From NCBI GenBank assembly GCA_027886185.1, contig WOAB01000056.1, forward strand, positions 13,826,001-13,890,000: a stretch of 64,000 nt of DNA, read 5' to 3'. Under the pieces are notes generated by a model. That model saw nothing but the letters and a program-made list of their open reading frames with translations. It made no database searches and was not told the origin of the DNA. Shown here one piece after another: positions 46,306-57,860 of this stretch. Within the stretch, counting starts at the first letter, position 1. Each line of letters opens with the position of its first letter. Position numbers and translations under genes: made by a program. Source of the stretch: Rheum nobile. Taxonomy: Eukaryota > Streptophyta > Magnoliopsida > Caryophyllales > Polygonaceae.

Positions 46306-47683
46306 TGATTAGTGCTACTTTATAGGGCTTAACTAGGAGTTGTTACCGGTATTTTGGGTACCATTTGGAGATGTTTAGAGCACATTTATGGAGATTAGAG
46401 TTGAGGAGTAGAAGTGTAGATATGGTGGTTTGAAGAAGCTTAAATGAAGACATCAAGAAGATGAGAAGAAAACCACGTAGAAGACAAGGAAGAGCTGGAG
46501 AAAGAAGCCAAGTGGAGCAACAGAGAAGAAACCGCGGCCGTGGGGATGAGGGCCGCGGTCGCGGCCAAGACGGAAGACGGAGAAGAGTGAAATCGAGAAT
46601 CCGCGATCGCGGATGAAAAGTGCCACGATCGCGGAAGTCCAGGCCTTGGTCGCGGAAAAGTCGAGAGCAAAATTGTATTTTCCGCGATCGCGGAAATTCT
46701 TCCGCGGTCGCGGAAATCTGCTTCAGCGCGGCGCGGGGATTTTCGTCCGAAGTTTATCTTTATTTTATTTTTCTTTTCCTTTAGTTTCTTTATTCCGGTC
46801 ACATTATTTTATTTCCTTTTTAGACTAAGTTTGTTATCTTTTTAGCTTTAGGTTATTTAACCTAATTTTCCCAGCCACTTTCATGGATCGATCATCGTTT
46901 ATTTTCCATTCAGTTTTTATCATTCAGTATTGTTTTTCCTTTGAGTTATGAAGAACTAAGCAACCTTTGCTTAGTCCGACGATTGAAGCCTTAATTTGAT
47001 ATACGGTTGTGAGGTTATAATTCTATTTCTTTTCCTTTGAATGTATTGATTCTCTTGTGCTTCATCCCATTGATTTTTATTGATTTCGCTTGTTGGACGC
47101 AACTAGTTGATATTAGTAATTGTCTATTGCTAGGGTTTGGTAATTACTGTTTGAGTTACCTTATTCATGAGTAGCAACTGCAATATTCTAAGAACTGTTT
47201 GGACTGGTTTATTGTAGAGAGAATTGATTGCATGCAATAGTATGACTGTTTGCTACTCTTGCATGTATCTATTGAAATTCATGTGCTCATCATTGCTGCT
47301 GTTGAATTGAATCATGGAGGTTTTCCTGGTTGTTTGATGGTTAGTATTTTCTGGGTCTGTTTGTCCTGTTTATAACTTAAGAAAAGGAATAGGAACATTC
47401 ATAGGAAGGAATTAGAGATAATCTAGGATCAACCAATCAAATGAATGGTGGGTATTTGTCTGGCTAAGTACTTTTTCCCAATTGATTACAACATTTGTTT
47501 TACTTTATTTTGTTTAAATTGCAAATCAAACCAACAAAACCCCCCTTGTTACCTTTGACATACTACTCTGCACTTAGAAAGATTACTACCTCCCTGTGGG
47601 ATTCGACCCTTGCTTGCCTATTCTACTAGTTTAGGTTTTTAAGGATTTATTTTGATTAGGCATCACGACTTTAGCCTCTGTCA
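46306..47683 (+). repeat. Athila-like 3' LTR
   Basis: 1378 bp. Nearly identical to 42752-44084 except for about 45 bases of extra GC palindrome sequence near 46690-46745 and small changes. Confidence 0.92.
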
Positions 47684-48424
47684 AAAGACAACCTTTGAGT
47701 TACTTAAACTCCTCTTTAATTTCCACTTGAAGTTATTGAAGTGATTAAACCCACTTCATTCATTGCAAAACTGAACTCTAGAATTGCTTCCATTAAACTC
47801 GGTTGAACTTCATTTATTTCTTCTTTTTGGCTGCAATAACTTGCTTGATTCTTGTGTCTCTTGCTTGGACGAACTGACTTGAGCAAGTACTTAAAGATAC
47901 GGGAAAATACTTGAGAAAACTCAAAGCCAACTGAAAGAAAAACAAAATTGAAAGTCCAGCAAATTGTAGACCCGTGCTCACCTCAATCAAGAAGTTTGTT
48001 TTATCATTGTTATAATTCTCAAGTGTAATCAAAGGCATACAGCCAAGGAAACTCGAGAAAAAAGGCTAAATAGCCAGAAAAAGTCGAGTAAGAAGTGACA
48101 AGTTCGAGAAAGAGTGGCAAAGCCAGAAAAAAAACGAACAAGTTGAATTTGAGGACCTTGTATTAGTACCTTCTTTTTGTGTCTTGTAAGGGTCAGTTCT
48201 TCCTAGTTGGTGCATAAGCTCAATCAAGGTTGTTGTGTCCGTCTTTTGTTTGCAAAAATTACCCCAAACTTGCCTTGTTTTTGAAAGCTTGTAAACTGCA
48301 CTTGGAAGGAACTTTGGTCCAAAATTTTGGCACTTGATAGCTCAAGGTTCCATTGACTGGCCTACCTACTCTTGTCTTGTTGTGTTGGTATTTGTCTTGG
48401 TTACTAACCTTGCAAGGGGAGCGG

Positions 48425-49831
48425 ATGGATATGTCTAGTTTGGGCCATATGTCACAAAGGGATTACCTTTACTTTCAAGATTATGGTGCTTCATGTAGGG
48501 AGATTCGACCACGTGTGTACCCCAACTCCAACACTCACACGAGCACCTACAAGGATTTTAGCAACCAAGGTAATAGACCAAGGAACATGCCTCCAAGGAG
48601 ACAATCTTATGGAGACTATGGCTATAGAGATGAAGAAAGATGGCACTCCCCAACAAGGTATCAAATTGTCCCTTCTTTTGAACCTTATTATCATTCTTCT
48701 TCTAACCCTTCCGTACAGACCAAAGGAGTCTATGACTCACCAAAATCATGTTTTAGCACATCCAAGGGCAGATAAAGAGTGCCTCCACCACCCCGGGTTA
48801 GGACACGCGACATTGTATGTGTCATGTGTGATGGGCGAGGTCACTTGGCTGAAATTTGTCCAAACCAATACTACACTTACAAGGATGAAGGATCCTTTGA
48901 GAGTGAAGCTTTGGTTGATGCTTGTGTGGGAGAGGAGGTCAAGAGTGAACCAAATGCTAGTCACCTTTCCCTAGTTTTAGGCAGCAAAGAAGAGTCGCTT
49001 AAGGGTCATGATGCCGAGGAAGACAATTTGGTGGTTCAAAAAGAGGCTAAAGATGAGGATGCTCTTGCTACTAAATCATCATCGTCTATGGCCAACGGAA
49101 AAGAGCTTGAACCAATGGAAAACGAGGAGGAAATCTTGGAGCCATCTCCAACTCCTCCAAGACGCAAGTGTTGGCCTACAATCAAACGTAGCTCCTTAGC
49201 ATCATTAGCTACTCCATGGTCCGACTTGACACACATGGTTCCTTCAAGCTTGCCATTTCTTCTACAAGACGAGGTTGATGCAAAAGATGTCAAACTGGCC
49301 GAAGATTCTGATTCTGACCTTGCGAAGAAGGATGTCCACTCTAGGACTCATTCTAGGGAAGTATCATATGCCCTTACTTTGCTTTCTACTCTATTTTTCC
49401 CGTCACTTGATAATGAATATCTTTCAAAGAGTAGAGAATTCCAAGTGCTTAAATCAGTTTTTGAATGTAGAACTAGGTACTCATGCATGCATCCAAGTTC
49501 TCTTGCTCAATACATGTCATGTGGGATGTATCTAGTTCATACTATTATTCTGTACAAGCATGCGTGTTATGTTATTAGTTGGTTTCCTAAACTTGAACGT
49601 AGGACTAGGAAGAAGAGTGGAATAGTTTGTGCATGCATCTTTGCATTTCATATAGAACTTGGAATTTTCGTGACTACATTCTCAAATTTTCTTGCTGGAG
49701 TTCAAGAGCCTCATTTTTCTGATTTTCATGTAGGGCACTTGGATTTGAGGTCGAATCCTTTCCATGGAGGGGAGGATGATGTGACTACGTCCCATCAAGA
49801 GCTAGACACCTCAAGCCACCAAGAGCCCTAA
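48425..49831 (+). pseudogene. Gag-like protein of the gag-only element
   Basis: The frame starts with MDMSSLGHMSQRDYLYFQDY and continues in the same frame through one TAA at 48773-48775. Next is a zinc knuckle, CVMCDGRGHLAEIC (CX2CX4HX4C), at about 48818-48859. An acidic Ser/Glu-rich part follows (EELEPMENEEE-like), and the C-terminal DLRSNPFHGGEDD resembles the very end of gypsy polyproteins. No protease, RT or integrase motif is present. The middle part (about 49330-49700) has no known domain. Confidence 0.7.
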
Positions 49832-51126
49832 GTGCAAGAAAGTGACATCAGCCAAGTTGATCAAGGCCAAGCATCGGCGCCACACAAGGAGGACTTCATT
49901 CCACCGATCACTCCACCACTTGTCCCGCACACCAAGGCTTCCATTGACTCAAGTGACAATGAAGAGTCCGTTCAGCCCATGAGTGCCGATGGAAGTGTGC
50001 CCAAGACTCCCAAACATCGCACTCCACACACGTCATCGCGCCAAGATGACATAGCTGCGTTGAGCATGGGCCCAATTTTGTTTCACTCGTGCAAACTGGC
50101 ACATTTTGGGTGGAGGCCCACTTAACTCATCGGCGCCACACAAGGAGGACTTCATTCCACCGGTCACTCCACCACTTGTCCCGCACACCAAGGCCTCCAT
50201 TGACTCAAGTGACAATGAAGAGTCCGTTCAGCCCATGAGTGCCGAGGGAAGTGTGCCCAAGACTCCCAAACATCGCACTCCACACACGTCATCGCGCCAA
50301 GATGACATAGCTGCGTTGAGCATGGGCCCAATTTTGTTTCACTCGTGCAAACTGGCACATTTTGGGTGGAGGCCCACTTAACTCATCCAGCTACCATGTT
50401 CTAGAAGGGCAAACTCAAAAGACTTCGGGTTTATGAGTTATTTGATTTGGAAGACACTAATTGATGATGCTTTTACTAGGCTAGTTCAAGAGTTTTAAAC
50501 TCCAATTTTGTATGCCTATTTAAGATTTTATATGCCTATTTAAGCAAGCCGCGTGAACCTTTTGTAATGATCAAATGCTTAATAAAAAACCAGAGATATC
50601 TCCTTTGAAAATTTCCAGAAATTTTAGTCTTTTCTCGTGTGTAATATCGGGCTTTTGATCGACTAGTTTAGGGTGCGTAATATCCCTATGCTCTTTGGTC
50701 TTGTTCTATTCTCTTGTGGTGAGTCATATCCACGTGAGTCTAGGATACTTATCCTTTCGATCTCCATCATAAATCAATCCCCACATCCAGATCTATTCAT
50801 CACCATCATCCACTTCATCAAAACCAAACCCATCATCATCAACACCTCCTTCGCTGAATGGTCTGCGACCCCTCAGTAGTTTGGCCATATCTTTCGACTC
50901 ATATATCGGTTCACTCTCAAATTTGGAGGAGATACACTAGACTTCAAGATCTAACTGCTAGAGTTGGAATAATCCAATTTGGAGTCCGGATCAAAGAGAA
51001 CGACCCAGTTGAAAACGGAATAGAATTCTGGAAAAATACTGTCTGCGGCCGAACAAGTTCAACCTTGCTTGGAACCCACCTTGGCGTCTACCTTGCACCG
51101 AGATTGAGGGGATCCTAGTCCATATC
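49777..51126 (+). repeat. Gag-only element 3' LTR with internal tandem duplication
   Basis: 1350 bp. A 256-bp unit occurs twice in tandem (about 49874-50129 and 50130-50385); the 5' LTR has one copy. A 22-bp duplication (atgcctatttaag phrase) lies near 50510-50545. Confidence 0.9.
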
Positions 51127-51338
51127 AGAAGGCCAACATGGATCTCCTATACCCCAATGGCAACCCCAGCGACGATCTGTTCAGGCTGGTCGGCTTGGGA
51201 GAAGACGAGCAAAGGGAGGAGGCTGACCCCGAGGTGACCGAGGAGGTTGTTGAGGATGTATCGAAGGCCGATCCTGAGGTGACCGAGGGTAAGGAGGTCG
51301 TCCTTGCGGACGTCAATGAGAAGTCAAGCGAATCTTAG

Positions 51339-51948
51339 TAATGTAATGATGATGTTATGTGTGTGTTGTTTTTGTGAACATTATGTTTTTAGACGTTTAA
51401 GTGACATGTGGTGCCTCATCGTGGAGATGGGATGGATAATGTTTTGGCGACCCGTCCACCATCGCGGGTCGCATATTTTGTGAAATGTTCTCGTATTTGC
51501 GTACCTTGTGTTTGTTTGTCTGTGCAAGTTAACTTGTCGGTTGCGCCTTGGCCGAGACGCGCGGGAGTTGGTCGAAGCGACCTGTATTTTTTACTATAGC
51601 ATGCTTTATGTTTCCAGGGAAGAGCAATTGTAATGTCTAAGTAAAGACGAGTACCTTATGTAGGACAAGTCTTGTAAATAAAACGTTTAGTATTATTCCT
51701 CTATTCCTTGTGTACCGATCGATCGTGTACTTGTAAGCGCTTTTGTGTGTAAAAATGTTTGTATGTCTGAATGTTGTGTCCATCTTCGAGGCCTCTTGTC
51801 CCTGTTTGAGTTGTCTTAAAGCACGAAAGAAAAGATCTAGGGGCGACCGTTGGGGGTGAGCCCAACGGCCCTCTGATGCTTAAGTCAGTAAACGATTCAA
51901 ACAAACGTAATAAAATGAATGTAACGGAAATATGAAAAATACAAGGAT
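51339..51948. other. Tat element region between antisense ORF and integrase end
   Basis: 610 bases between the two convergent Tat coding units. No domain was recognised; short frames on both strands are not conserved-looking. Confidence 0.5.
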
Positions 51949-52206
51949 TTAGAAATGATACAACTTTAGGTGGGTCGCGTTCCAGCTTCGTGGAAGTGGT
52001 TGTCCATCTTTAGTCTCCAATCGATACGCTCCTTGTTCGACGATCTCCTTGATAAGGTAAGGTCCTTCCCACTGGGGTGCTAGCTTCCCGTCGGCTGGAT
52101 CTCGGGTATTTTGGAATGTCTTCCTCAAGACCCAATCTCCCAATTTGAAGACTTTGACACATACATTTTTGTTGTAACTCCTAGCGACTTGTTGATATTG
52201 AACCAT
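51949..52206 (-). pseudogene. Tat integrase C-terminal end
   Basis: Minus-strand VQYQQVARSYNKNVCVKVFK then LGDWVLRKTF, LAPQWEGPYLIKEIVEQGAY and RSWNATHLKLYHF. This is the standard end of a Tat/gypsy polyprotein. The integrase core upstream is missing, and short tandem copies (ctggctttttctgtgatct, 52212-52300) mark the deletion scar. Confidence 0.9.
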
Positions 52207-52384
52207 TCGGATTCTGGCTTTTTCTGTGATCTCATTTACGGTGTCAAGATTCTGGCTTTTTCTGTGATCTTATTTTCTGTGATCTCATTTTCGTCCATAT
52301 ATTTCGGGTCGGTTATTCGGGTGGATCTGTCACCTGCGGATAATTTCCATCCCTATCCGTCATGTAGGGATTGCAGGACGCGTC

Positions 52385-52640
52385 TTACCTCGGTGTTTTG
52401 AGGCAGCGCAAGGATAAGCATGTGACAGATCGTTTGAATAAAACATTATCTTTTAAATAAAAGGTTACAACATGTACCTTGAATCTTTTGGCTTCTCTCT
52501 TGTCTGCTGGGAGTATACCATCTTTTAGCCACTTGATGTAGGGTGTGGTCCAGTCATCTTGGTTGCCTACGAGGTCCTCTTCTGTGTCGTCGCCTACTTC
52601 TGCTGAGACGACTTCTTTTAAAGGCAATTCGTCTGCTACC
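52385..52640 (-). pseudogene. Tat RNase H-integrase junction remnant
   Basis: Minus-strand DDWTTPYIKWLKDGILPADK, then REAKRFKVHVVTFYLKDNVL and FKR. It precedes the integrase zinc finger in Tat elements. Sequence is lost after it. Confidence 0.8.
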
Positions 52641-52815
52641 TGGGTGTTGTTGTGTTGTTATGACTAATCATCTTGAGAGTTTTGGGGACCACCAAAGTTG
52701 TGATATGTGCTAACGGGATGCTACGGAAGTCGTTAGGATGCAAGGCGAAGCCGAGGTTTGCTAGAGCGTCGGCCTGTGTGTTGAGGTCGCGTGGGACTTG
52801 TCAGATGGTAAAATT

Positions 52816-53850
52816 CTAGAACTTGCTCGCTAGTTTTTTAACGACGTCTAGATATGCCATCATCCTGTCATATTTGGAGGCATATGAGCCTTGTAATTGG
52901 TTGACGATCAAGAGGGAATGACATGTCACTTCTATGCTTAGAATTGCGAGATCTTGTGCGAGTGTCAACCCGAATATAAGGGCTTTGTACTCTACTTCGT
53001 TGTTGGTCGCATCCCATTCGCATCTTATACCTTGGGCTATATGGTCCCCTTGTGGCAATTTTAGTACGACACCTAGGCCGACTCCTCTTACATTCGACGC
53101 TCCGTCTGTATAGAGTTGCCACGTGTCCCGGTCTTCTTCCATTTTTAGCTGTTCGGCTTCCTTCATGGCTTCCTGTTTCAGTGTAGGATTAAAATCAGCT
53201 ACAAAGTCAGCCAAAGCTTGAGATTTGATCGTTGTTCTTGGCTCATATTCAATGTCGAATCCATTGAGGTGTATCGCCCACTTAGCCAATCGTCTTGTAA
53301 ATTCTGGTTTCCTCATAATGGCCTTTATGGGATGGTTAGTTTTTACAATAATAGCATGTGATTCAAAGTAAGGTCTGAGTTTGTTTGAGGCCATTACCAG
53401 GGCTAGGACTAACTTTTCAAGCGATGTATACATCGTTTCAGTAGGGAGTAGGGAACGACTTACATAATAGACTGGTGACTGCTTGCCGTCCTCTTCTCTT
53501 GTCAAGACCGCGTTGACTGCTGACTCTGATACGGCTAGGTAAAGTGGTAGTGGTTCGTCGTCCTTTGGCTTGGCTAGCTGGAGAGGATTTGCTAGGTATG
53601 CTTTTAGATCCTGGAAGGCATGCTCGTGTGCTGCTGTCCAGTCGAACGATTTATTTTCCTTCAAAGCTTCATAGAAAAGTTTTCATTTATCCGATGATTT
53701 GGATATGAATCTGTTCAAAGCTGCGATCTGTCCTATTAGTTTTTGGACGTCTTTGATGGACCGGGGAGACCTTAGATTGACGATAGCCTTGATCTGGTCT
53801 GGGCTAGCTTCGATCCCCCTTTGTGTTACCATGTATCCAAATAAATTTCT
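52816..53850 (-). pseudogene. Tat RT end plus dual RNase H
   Basis: The open part (53664-52816) begins KENKSFDWTAAHEHAFQDLK (RT connection). The gypsy RNase H follows with LPLYLAVSESAVNAVLTREE and VYYVSRSLLPTETMYTSLEK. A second, plant-type RNase H follows with WQLYTDGASNVRGVGLGVVL and ATNNEVEYKALIFGL. Two RNase H domains in a row are diagnostic of Tat elements. The stretch 53664-53850 is the same coding sequence with frameshifts. Confidence 0.92.
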
Positions 53851-53872
53851 TGAAGACACTCCAAAAGAGCAT

Positions 53873-54850
53873 TTAGTCGGATTTAATTTCTTTTGCTGCT
53901 TTTGATTTGACGAGCATGTCGTCGATATAGACTTCCATGGTGTCTCCGATCTGATCTTTGAACATCTTGTTCACCAGTCTTTGATATGTGGCCCCTACAT
54001 TTTTTAACCCGAAGGGCATAACTTTGTAGCAGTATATACCTTGACTGGTTATGGAGGCTGTCATTTCTTGGTCGTCGGGGTCCATTAGGATCTGGTTGTA
54101 GCCGTTGAATGCATCCATGAACGTCAGCATCTCATGTCCTGCGGTCGCGTCGATCATCGCATCGATGTGTGGCAATAGGAAGGAGTCTTTTGGACAGGCT
54201 TTGTTCAGGTCCGTGAAGTCGATGCAGACTCTCCATTTCCCATTCTTTGTCTGAACCATGAAGACGTTTGCTAGCCAGTCAGGATACTTGACTTCTCTGA
54301 TTTTACCTATTTCGAGCAGATTCTTGACCTCGTCGTCTACGATCTTGTTGCGTTCTGGTGCGAATTTTCTCCTTTTTTGTTTGACCGGGGGATATGTGGG
54401 ATCTAAATTCAATTTGTGAGTAATATGATTGGGGGAAATCCCCACCATATCCTCATGTGACCAGTCGAAGCAATCAGAATTAGATCGTAAGAAAGCCATT
54501 AAACTTGACCTGGTCGAATCGTTTAAATCTGATCCGACCCTTACCGTTTGTGTTGGCTTTGAAGGGTCCAACACGATCTCATCTAGTTGTTCCATTTCTG
54601 GTTCGATGTATCGTGTGGTCCCTCCACCAACGTATGTTGTCAACACTATATCTCCTCGGGTATATTTTACCTCCTCACTGAATCCGACTAGCGGAGTGGC
54701 GTTTTGGGTTAAATCGTCCTCGCTTAAACCCATACCCTTCAAGGCGTCGAGTGTCAACAAGTTGGTGAAGCTACATGTGTCGATTAAGACACGACGAATA
54801 GGACAATTACCGACTGATAGAGAGATTACCAGACCGTCGTGGTGATCGCC
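53873..54850 (-). pseudogene. Tat protease and reverse transcriptase
   Basis: Protease-like RRVLIDTCSFTNLLTLDALK, where the usual DTG is DTC. RT follows with KIREVKYPDWLANVFMVQTK, WRVCIDFTDLNKACPKDSFL, MPFGLKNVGATYQRLVNKMF and the catalytic YIDD in MEVYIDDMLVKSK. The 295-codon open frame runs 54760-53873. The frame is lost just after the RT palm, near 53870. Confidence 0.93.
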
Positions 54851-54899
54851 TAACTCTTCGGCTTCAGAGTCGTTGAAAATGATTGCGAGAACATCGATG

Positions 54900-55667
54900 G
54901 CTTATGATCGCTTCACCTCCAATCGGATCGGCCTGCCGTCTTTGCTTTCTCGGGCATACCTCTTGGCGGTCGAATATGTGTTTCCACATATGTCCGACCC
55001 TCCTGAAATGGTGTTAACGACTTTAGTGTGAATTGGAGAAGATGGTTTATCAAATGTTACCTGATCCCTTCGGTCAAGGGTCGATTTTGCTTTTTCGGAT
55101 ATGATATCGCGTAATATCCCCTGTGCGAGGAGTCTCGCGACTTCCTTGCGGAGGGCTATACACTCATCCGTTGAATGACCATGGTCTCCGTGGAATTCGC
55201 ACCATCGGTTCATGTCCTTCTTGGCGTTTGGCTTGTCGCTCTTTCGAGGCCACCTTACTTCTTTACCATACCTGTCGAAACTTTTGACGAGTTCCGACAC
55301 GAAAATGTTGAAGTTATAAGAGTGAAGCTTCGGAGGGAGAGCGGGGTTGTTTTCTTCCAGTCTTGGTTCCTGTCATAAGAATTGTTTACATGATTGGGGT
55401 CGCTCCGCCCCTTGGGATAAGGTTGGTGCCGTCGATCGCATCGATGATCCGAAGATGTTCTTCGGTCGACTCGATCGAGGCTTTTGCTTGCCTTTGAGGG
55501 TTCTTCGTCTTCTTCAAACCTGAACTGAGCCATGGTTTTAGCCTGCACGTCCTCGAAGCTCTGGCACGGGTATTTGGTCAGTTTGCGATAGAGTTCACTA
55601 CCCTTGATCAAACCCCGGCGGAAGGCCTCGATGGACGTTGGGACGTCGCAATGTGGGATGTCGGTAG
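54900..55667 (-). pseudogene. Tat gag, C-terminal part
   Basis: Minus-strand DIPHCDVPTSIEAFRRGLIK, then YPCQSFEDVQAKTMAQFRFE, an Arg/Ser/His-rich linker, and CEFHGDHGHSTDECIALRKE, the gypsy CCHC-like knuckle. A frameshift lies near 55300 in the linker. The N-terminal part of Gag is at 58310-58137, on the other side of the inserted LTR. Confidence 0.88.
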
Positions 55668-56519
55668 TGCTACACGCCAGTGACCTCAGACATTACCGTC
55701 CAAAGCCACCCTAGGCTTTAATCGGAACAATTAAACTTAAATGCGTATATATATTAAATGAAAGATTAAACAGCGGAAGACATTTGTATATGAAACTCAG
55801 CTCTTTTATTAAAAGATCTCTCATCAAACGAGAGTAGCGTCTTTACAACAGAGTCAAAATTTCAGCGGAAGACTTATAAATTACACAGTGGAAGACTTTT
55901 AAGAATCAACCTATAACATAGCTAGGTTATAAAGACATATTAAAGTAATACTTAACAACTTAAAACACTGACACTTAAATCTTCGTCTGCAAGCCTCTTC
56001 TTCTTCAACTGGTTACCTTGACTTCAGGAACCAACCACTGATGTGCCGTATAGGACGGATGACACCAGCCAACCATGCAAGGAATAAAACCCGGTTGGTT
56101 AGTCTAATGAAAGACTATGCAAGGGTGAAAGCAGAATGGTTTTAGTGATCGTAACCGTTTACTATCACTGTCCCTCGAATAATAACCGAAGGAACGATAT
56201 ATAACCCGAAACTTTCACGGAATGATTTAGTATTTAGATATGCACTGAAGAGAAGACTCCAAGGAATTGAGTCTTAAGGAAAAGTATGACAATTGTTTGG
56301 GAACGTTATAGTTTCATACAAGCGTTTAAAAACGACTTGATCATTTGGGTCCACGACCAACCTCACCGCACAATGCGAATTTAGATTGGAAAGAGAACTT
56401 ACTCTAACCGAAGTCTAGGCGAGTTTCCAAGTTGTACTTCTCGCCCGAGGGTTCATTAATTATGTGCCTACCCGCACTTATCTTATCTTAATTTCAAAAC
56501 GGATATTTATGTTAAAGCT

Positions 56520-56720
56520 TTTTAATATGATCTCGAGTAACTACGAAAGTTTACGATATCGAGTGACAACGAAGGTTTACGATCTCGAGTGACTACGAAA
56601 GTTTACGATCTCGAGTAACTGCGAAAGTTTATGGTCTCGAATGACTACGAAAGTTTATGGTCTCGAATGACTACGAAAGTTTATGATCTCGAGTGACTAT
56701 GAAAGTTTACGATCTGGAAA
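56520..56720. repeat. 26-bp minisatellite, about 7 copies
   Basis: The unit resembles gatctcgagtgactacgaaa followed by gttta(c/t). Copies vary at a few positions. It lies in the transcribed (R/U5-side) part of the large LTR. Confidence 0.9.
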
Positions 56721-57239
56721 GCATTTAGAGACTAGGTCCACTAATACTGAGTTATAAAGAAACGATTAATCCTCATAAGGAATTAACGTTTCTACGAATA
56801 CTCGTGTTAATCTAGCATTAAAGTTTACATTTAAAACCACAACAAAACCATTACGGTCATTAACAAGTATAATAGCGTTGTTTCTAGCAATATATACAAC
56901 CTACTATAATATCATATTTTAAACACGTTATTTATAAAATCTGTTCCCAAACGAAAATAACAGTTCACTCCGATTTAATTAACAATTAAAAGCAATTGAT
57001 AATTAATGGAACATGGAATGATTAAGCAAGAGCGAACCGCCACTTGCCTTAGTCTAGACGAATGATTGAGCGACGACGGGTTTCTGGGTCCGGAACGGGA
57101 ACGGAAATCAGATTACAGATTCCTATGACAACGACCCATAACGAAACCCTAGGTTAGATTCGACAATAAAATGATACGAATCTAAGAAAGAACGAACGAA
57201 ATCGAAAGAACGAAAGTCCCGCCCGAGACCGGATCGTCC

Positions 57240-57860
57240 AAGGCCACGATCGCGATTGCCAAGGCAATCCGCGGTCGCGGCTGGGATTTCCGCGGTCGCG
57301 GCCGTTGAAGACTTCGTCCGCGAGTGTCAAAGACAGCGGCCGCGGACGCGGCCGGCCTTGTCACTGCCGCGGTCGCGGCAGTTCATGTCCGCGGTCGCGG
57401 CCATGAACTCCGGCGACCCAAAATGGAGAAAACCTCATCGGCGACGACGCGACGGGGCTCGATTCGAGAGGGCTTTGACTCCTGACCTCCTTGCGCCTCT
57501 AAAGCACCACTCCAAGGCTGCCACGACCACCGGCGAGAGCTCCGGTGACACCTCGAAACTCCGGCGAAGGAAGGAAAATGAGAGAGAGAGAGGAGATCTG
57601 ATGTTTGGGTGCTAAAACCCTCCATCCCGACCTCCTTTTATAGCCAAAGGAGGAGAGCAGCCCCCGCCCAGATCAACGGTGGCTCAGAAAATCGACGGCG
57701 ACGAAGAACACGCGGCACGCATGCCCGACTGCACATTCTGCACATTTTCGCGGTCGCGGAAATGCTTCCGCGGTCACGGAAAATTCCAATGCCCAGCTCC
57801 TCTGGGAGCTATTTTTCCGCGGTCGCGGAAATGCTTCCGCGGTCGCGGCAGAGGCATTTT
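57240..57860. repeat. Cluster of CCGCGGTCGCGG palindromes in the large LTR
   Basis: At least ten near-perfect copies of tccgcggtcgcgg or its variants lie at 57270-57410 and 57745-57855, on both sides of the LTR TATA box. Confidence 0.9.

Larger units (their letters stand above)
42752..47683 (+). mobile_element. Deleted Athila-like Ty3-gypsy element
   Basis: 5' LTR 42752-44084 and 3' LTR 46306-47683 share TGATnAG...GCCTCTGTCA ends. The primer-binding site at 44087-44105 (TTGGTGCAGTTGTCGGGGA) is the Asp-tRNA-like type typical of Athila/Tat. It is followed directly by integrase, so gag, protease, RT and RNase H have been deleted. The flanking pentamers gaaga and aaaga differ at one base. It lies in the leader of the gag-only element. 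Confidence 0.9.
41541..51126 (+). mobile_element. Gag-only LTR retrotransposon (TR-GAG type), itself split by an Athila-like element
   Basis: 5' LTR 41541-42594 and 3' LTR 49777-51126, both TGATGTGACTACG...CCATATCA. The flanks are perfect 5-bp duplications, gaagg, at 41536-41540 and 51127-51131. The primer-binding site TGGTATCAGACC (42597-42608) follows the 5' LTR, and the purine tract ggaggggagga (49766-49776) precedes the 3' LTR. Internal DNA (42595-42751 plus 47684-49776, about 2.25 kb) encodes one gag-like frame with a zinc knuckle and no RT or integrase. It would need enzymes from a partner element. Confidence 0.9.
39923..51338 (+). pseudogene. Tat antisense ORF (putative gypsy-type transposon protein), interrupted
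   Basis: Starts at ATG 39923 (MASSRSRKGKAVADDSSEEG). The conserved block is DGCVCFFEYPFKISHYFPFS with LVQNFLAVLKLAPCQVMPHT (about 40139-40260), as in the Pfam family called putative gypsy type transposon. An intron with GT-AG borders is readable at about 41132-41221, and another is likely at about 40521-40585. A coiled-coil exon (LESEMSSAKKKFQVHLEEVK) runs to 41540. The frame resumes at 51132 (ANMDLLYPNGNPSDDLF) after the gag-only element and ends at 51338 in a Glu/Val-rich tail. Stops at 40130, 40436 and 41300 show decay. Confidence 0.8.

Noticed and set aside
46440..46802. 120-codon minus frame and similar frames in LTRs at 34 kb and 57 kb
   Set aside because: Arg/Pro/Phe-rich products come from the repeated CCGCGGTCGCGG motif.
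56520..56720. CRISPR-like array
   Set aside because: Direct head-to-tail 26-bp units without spacers in a plant LTR; it is a minisatellite.
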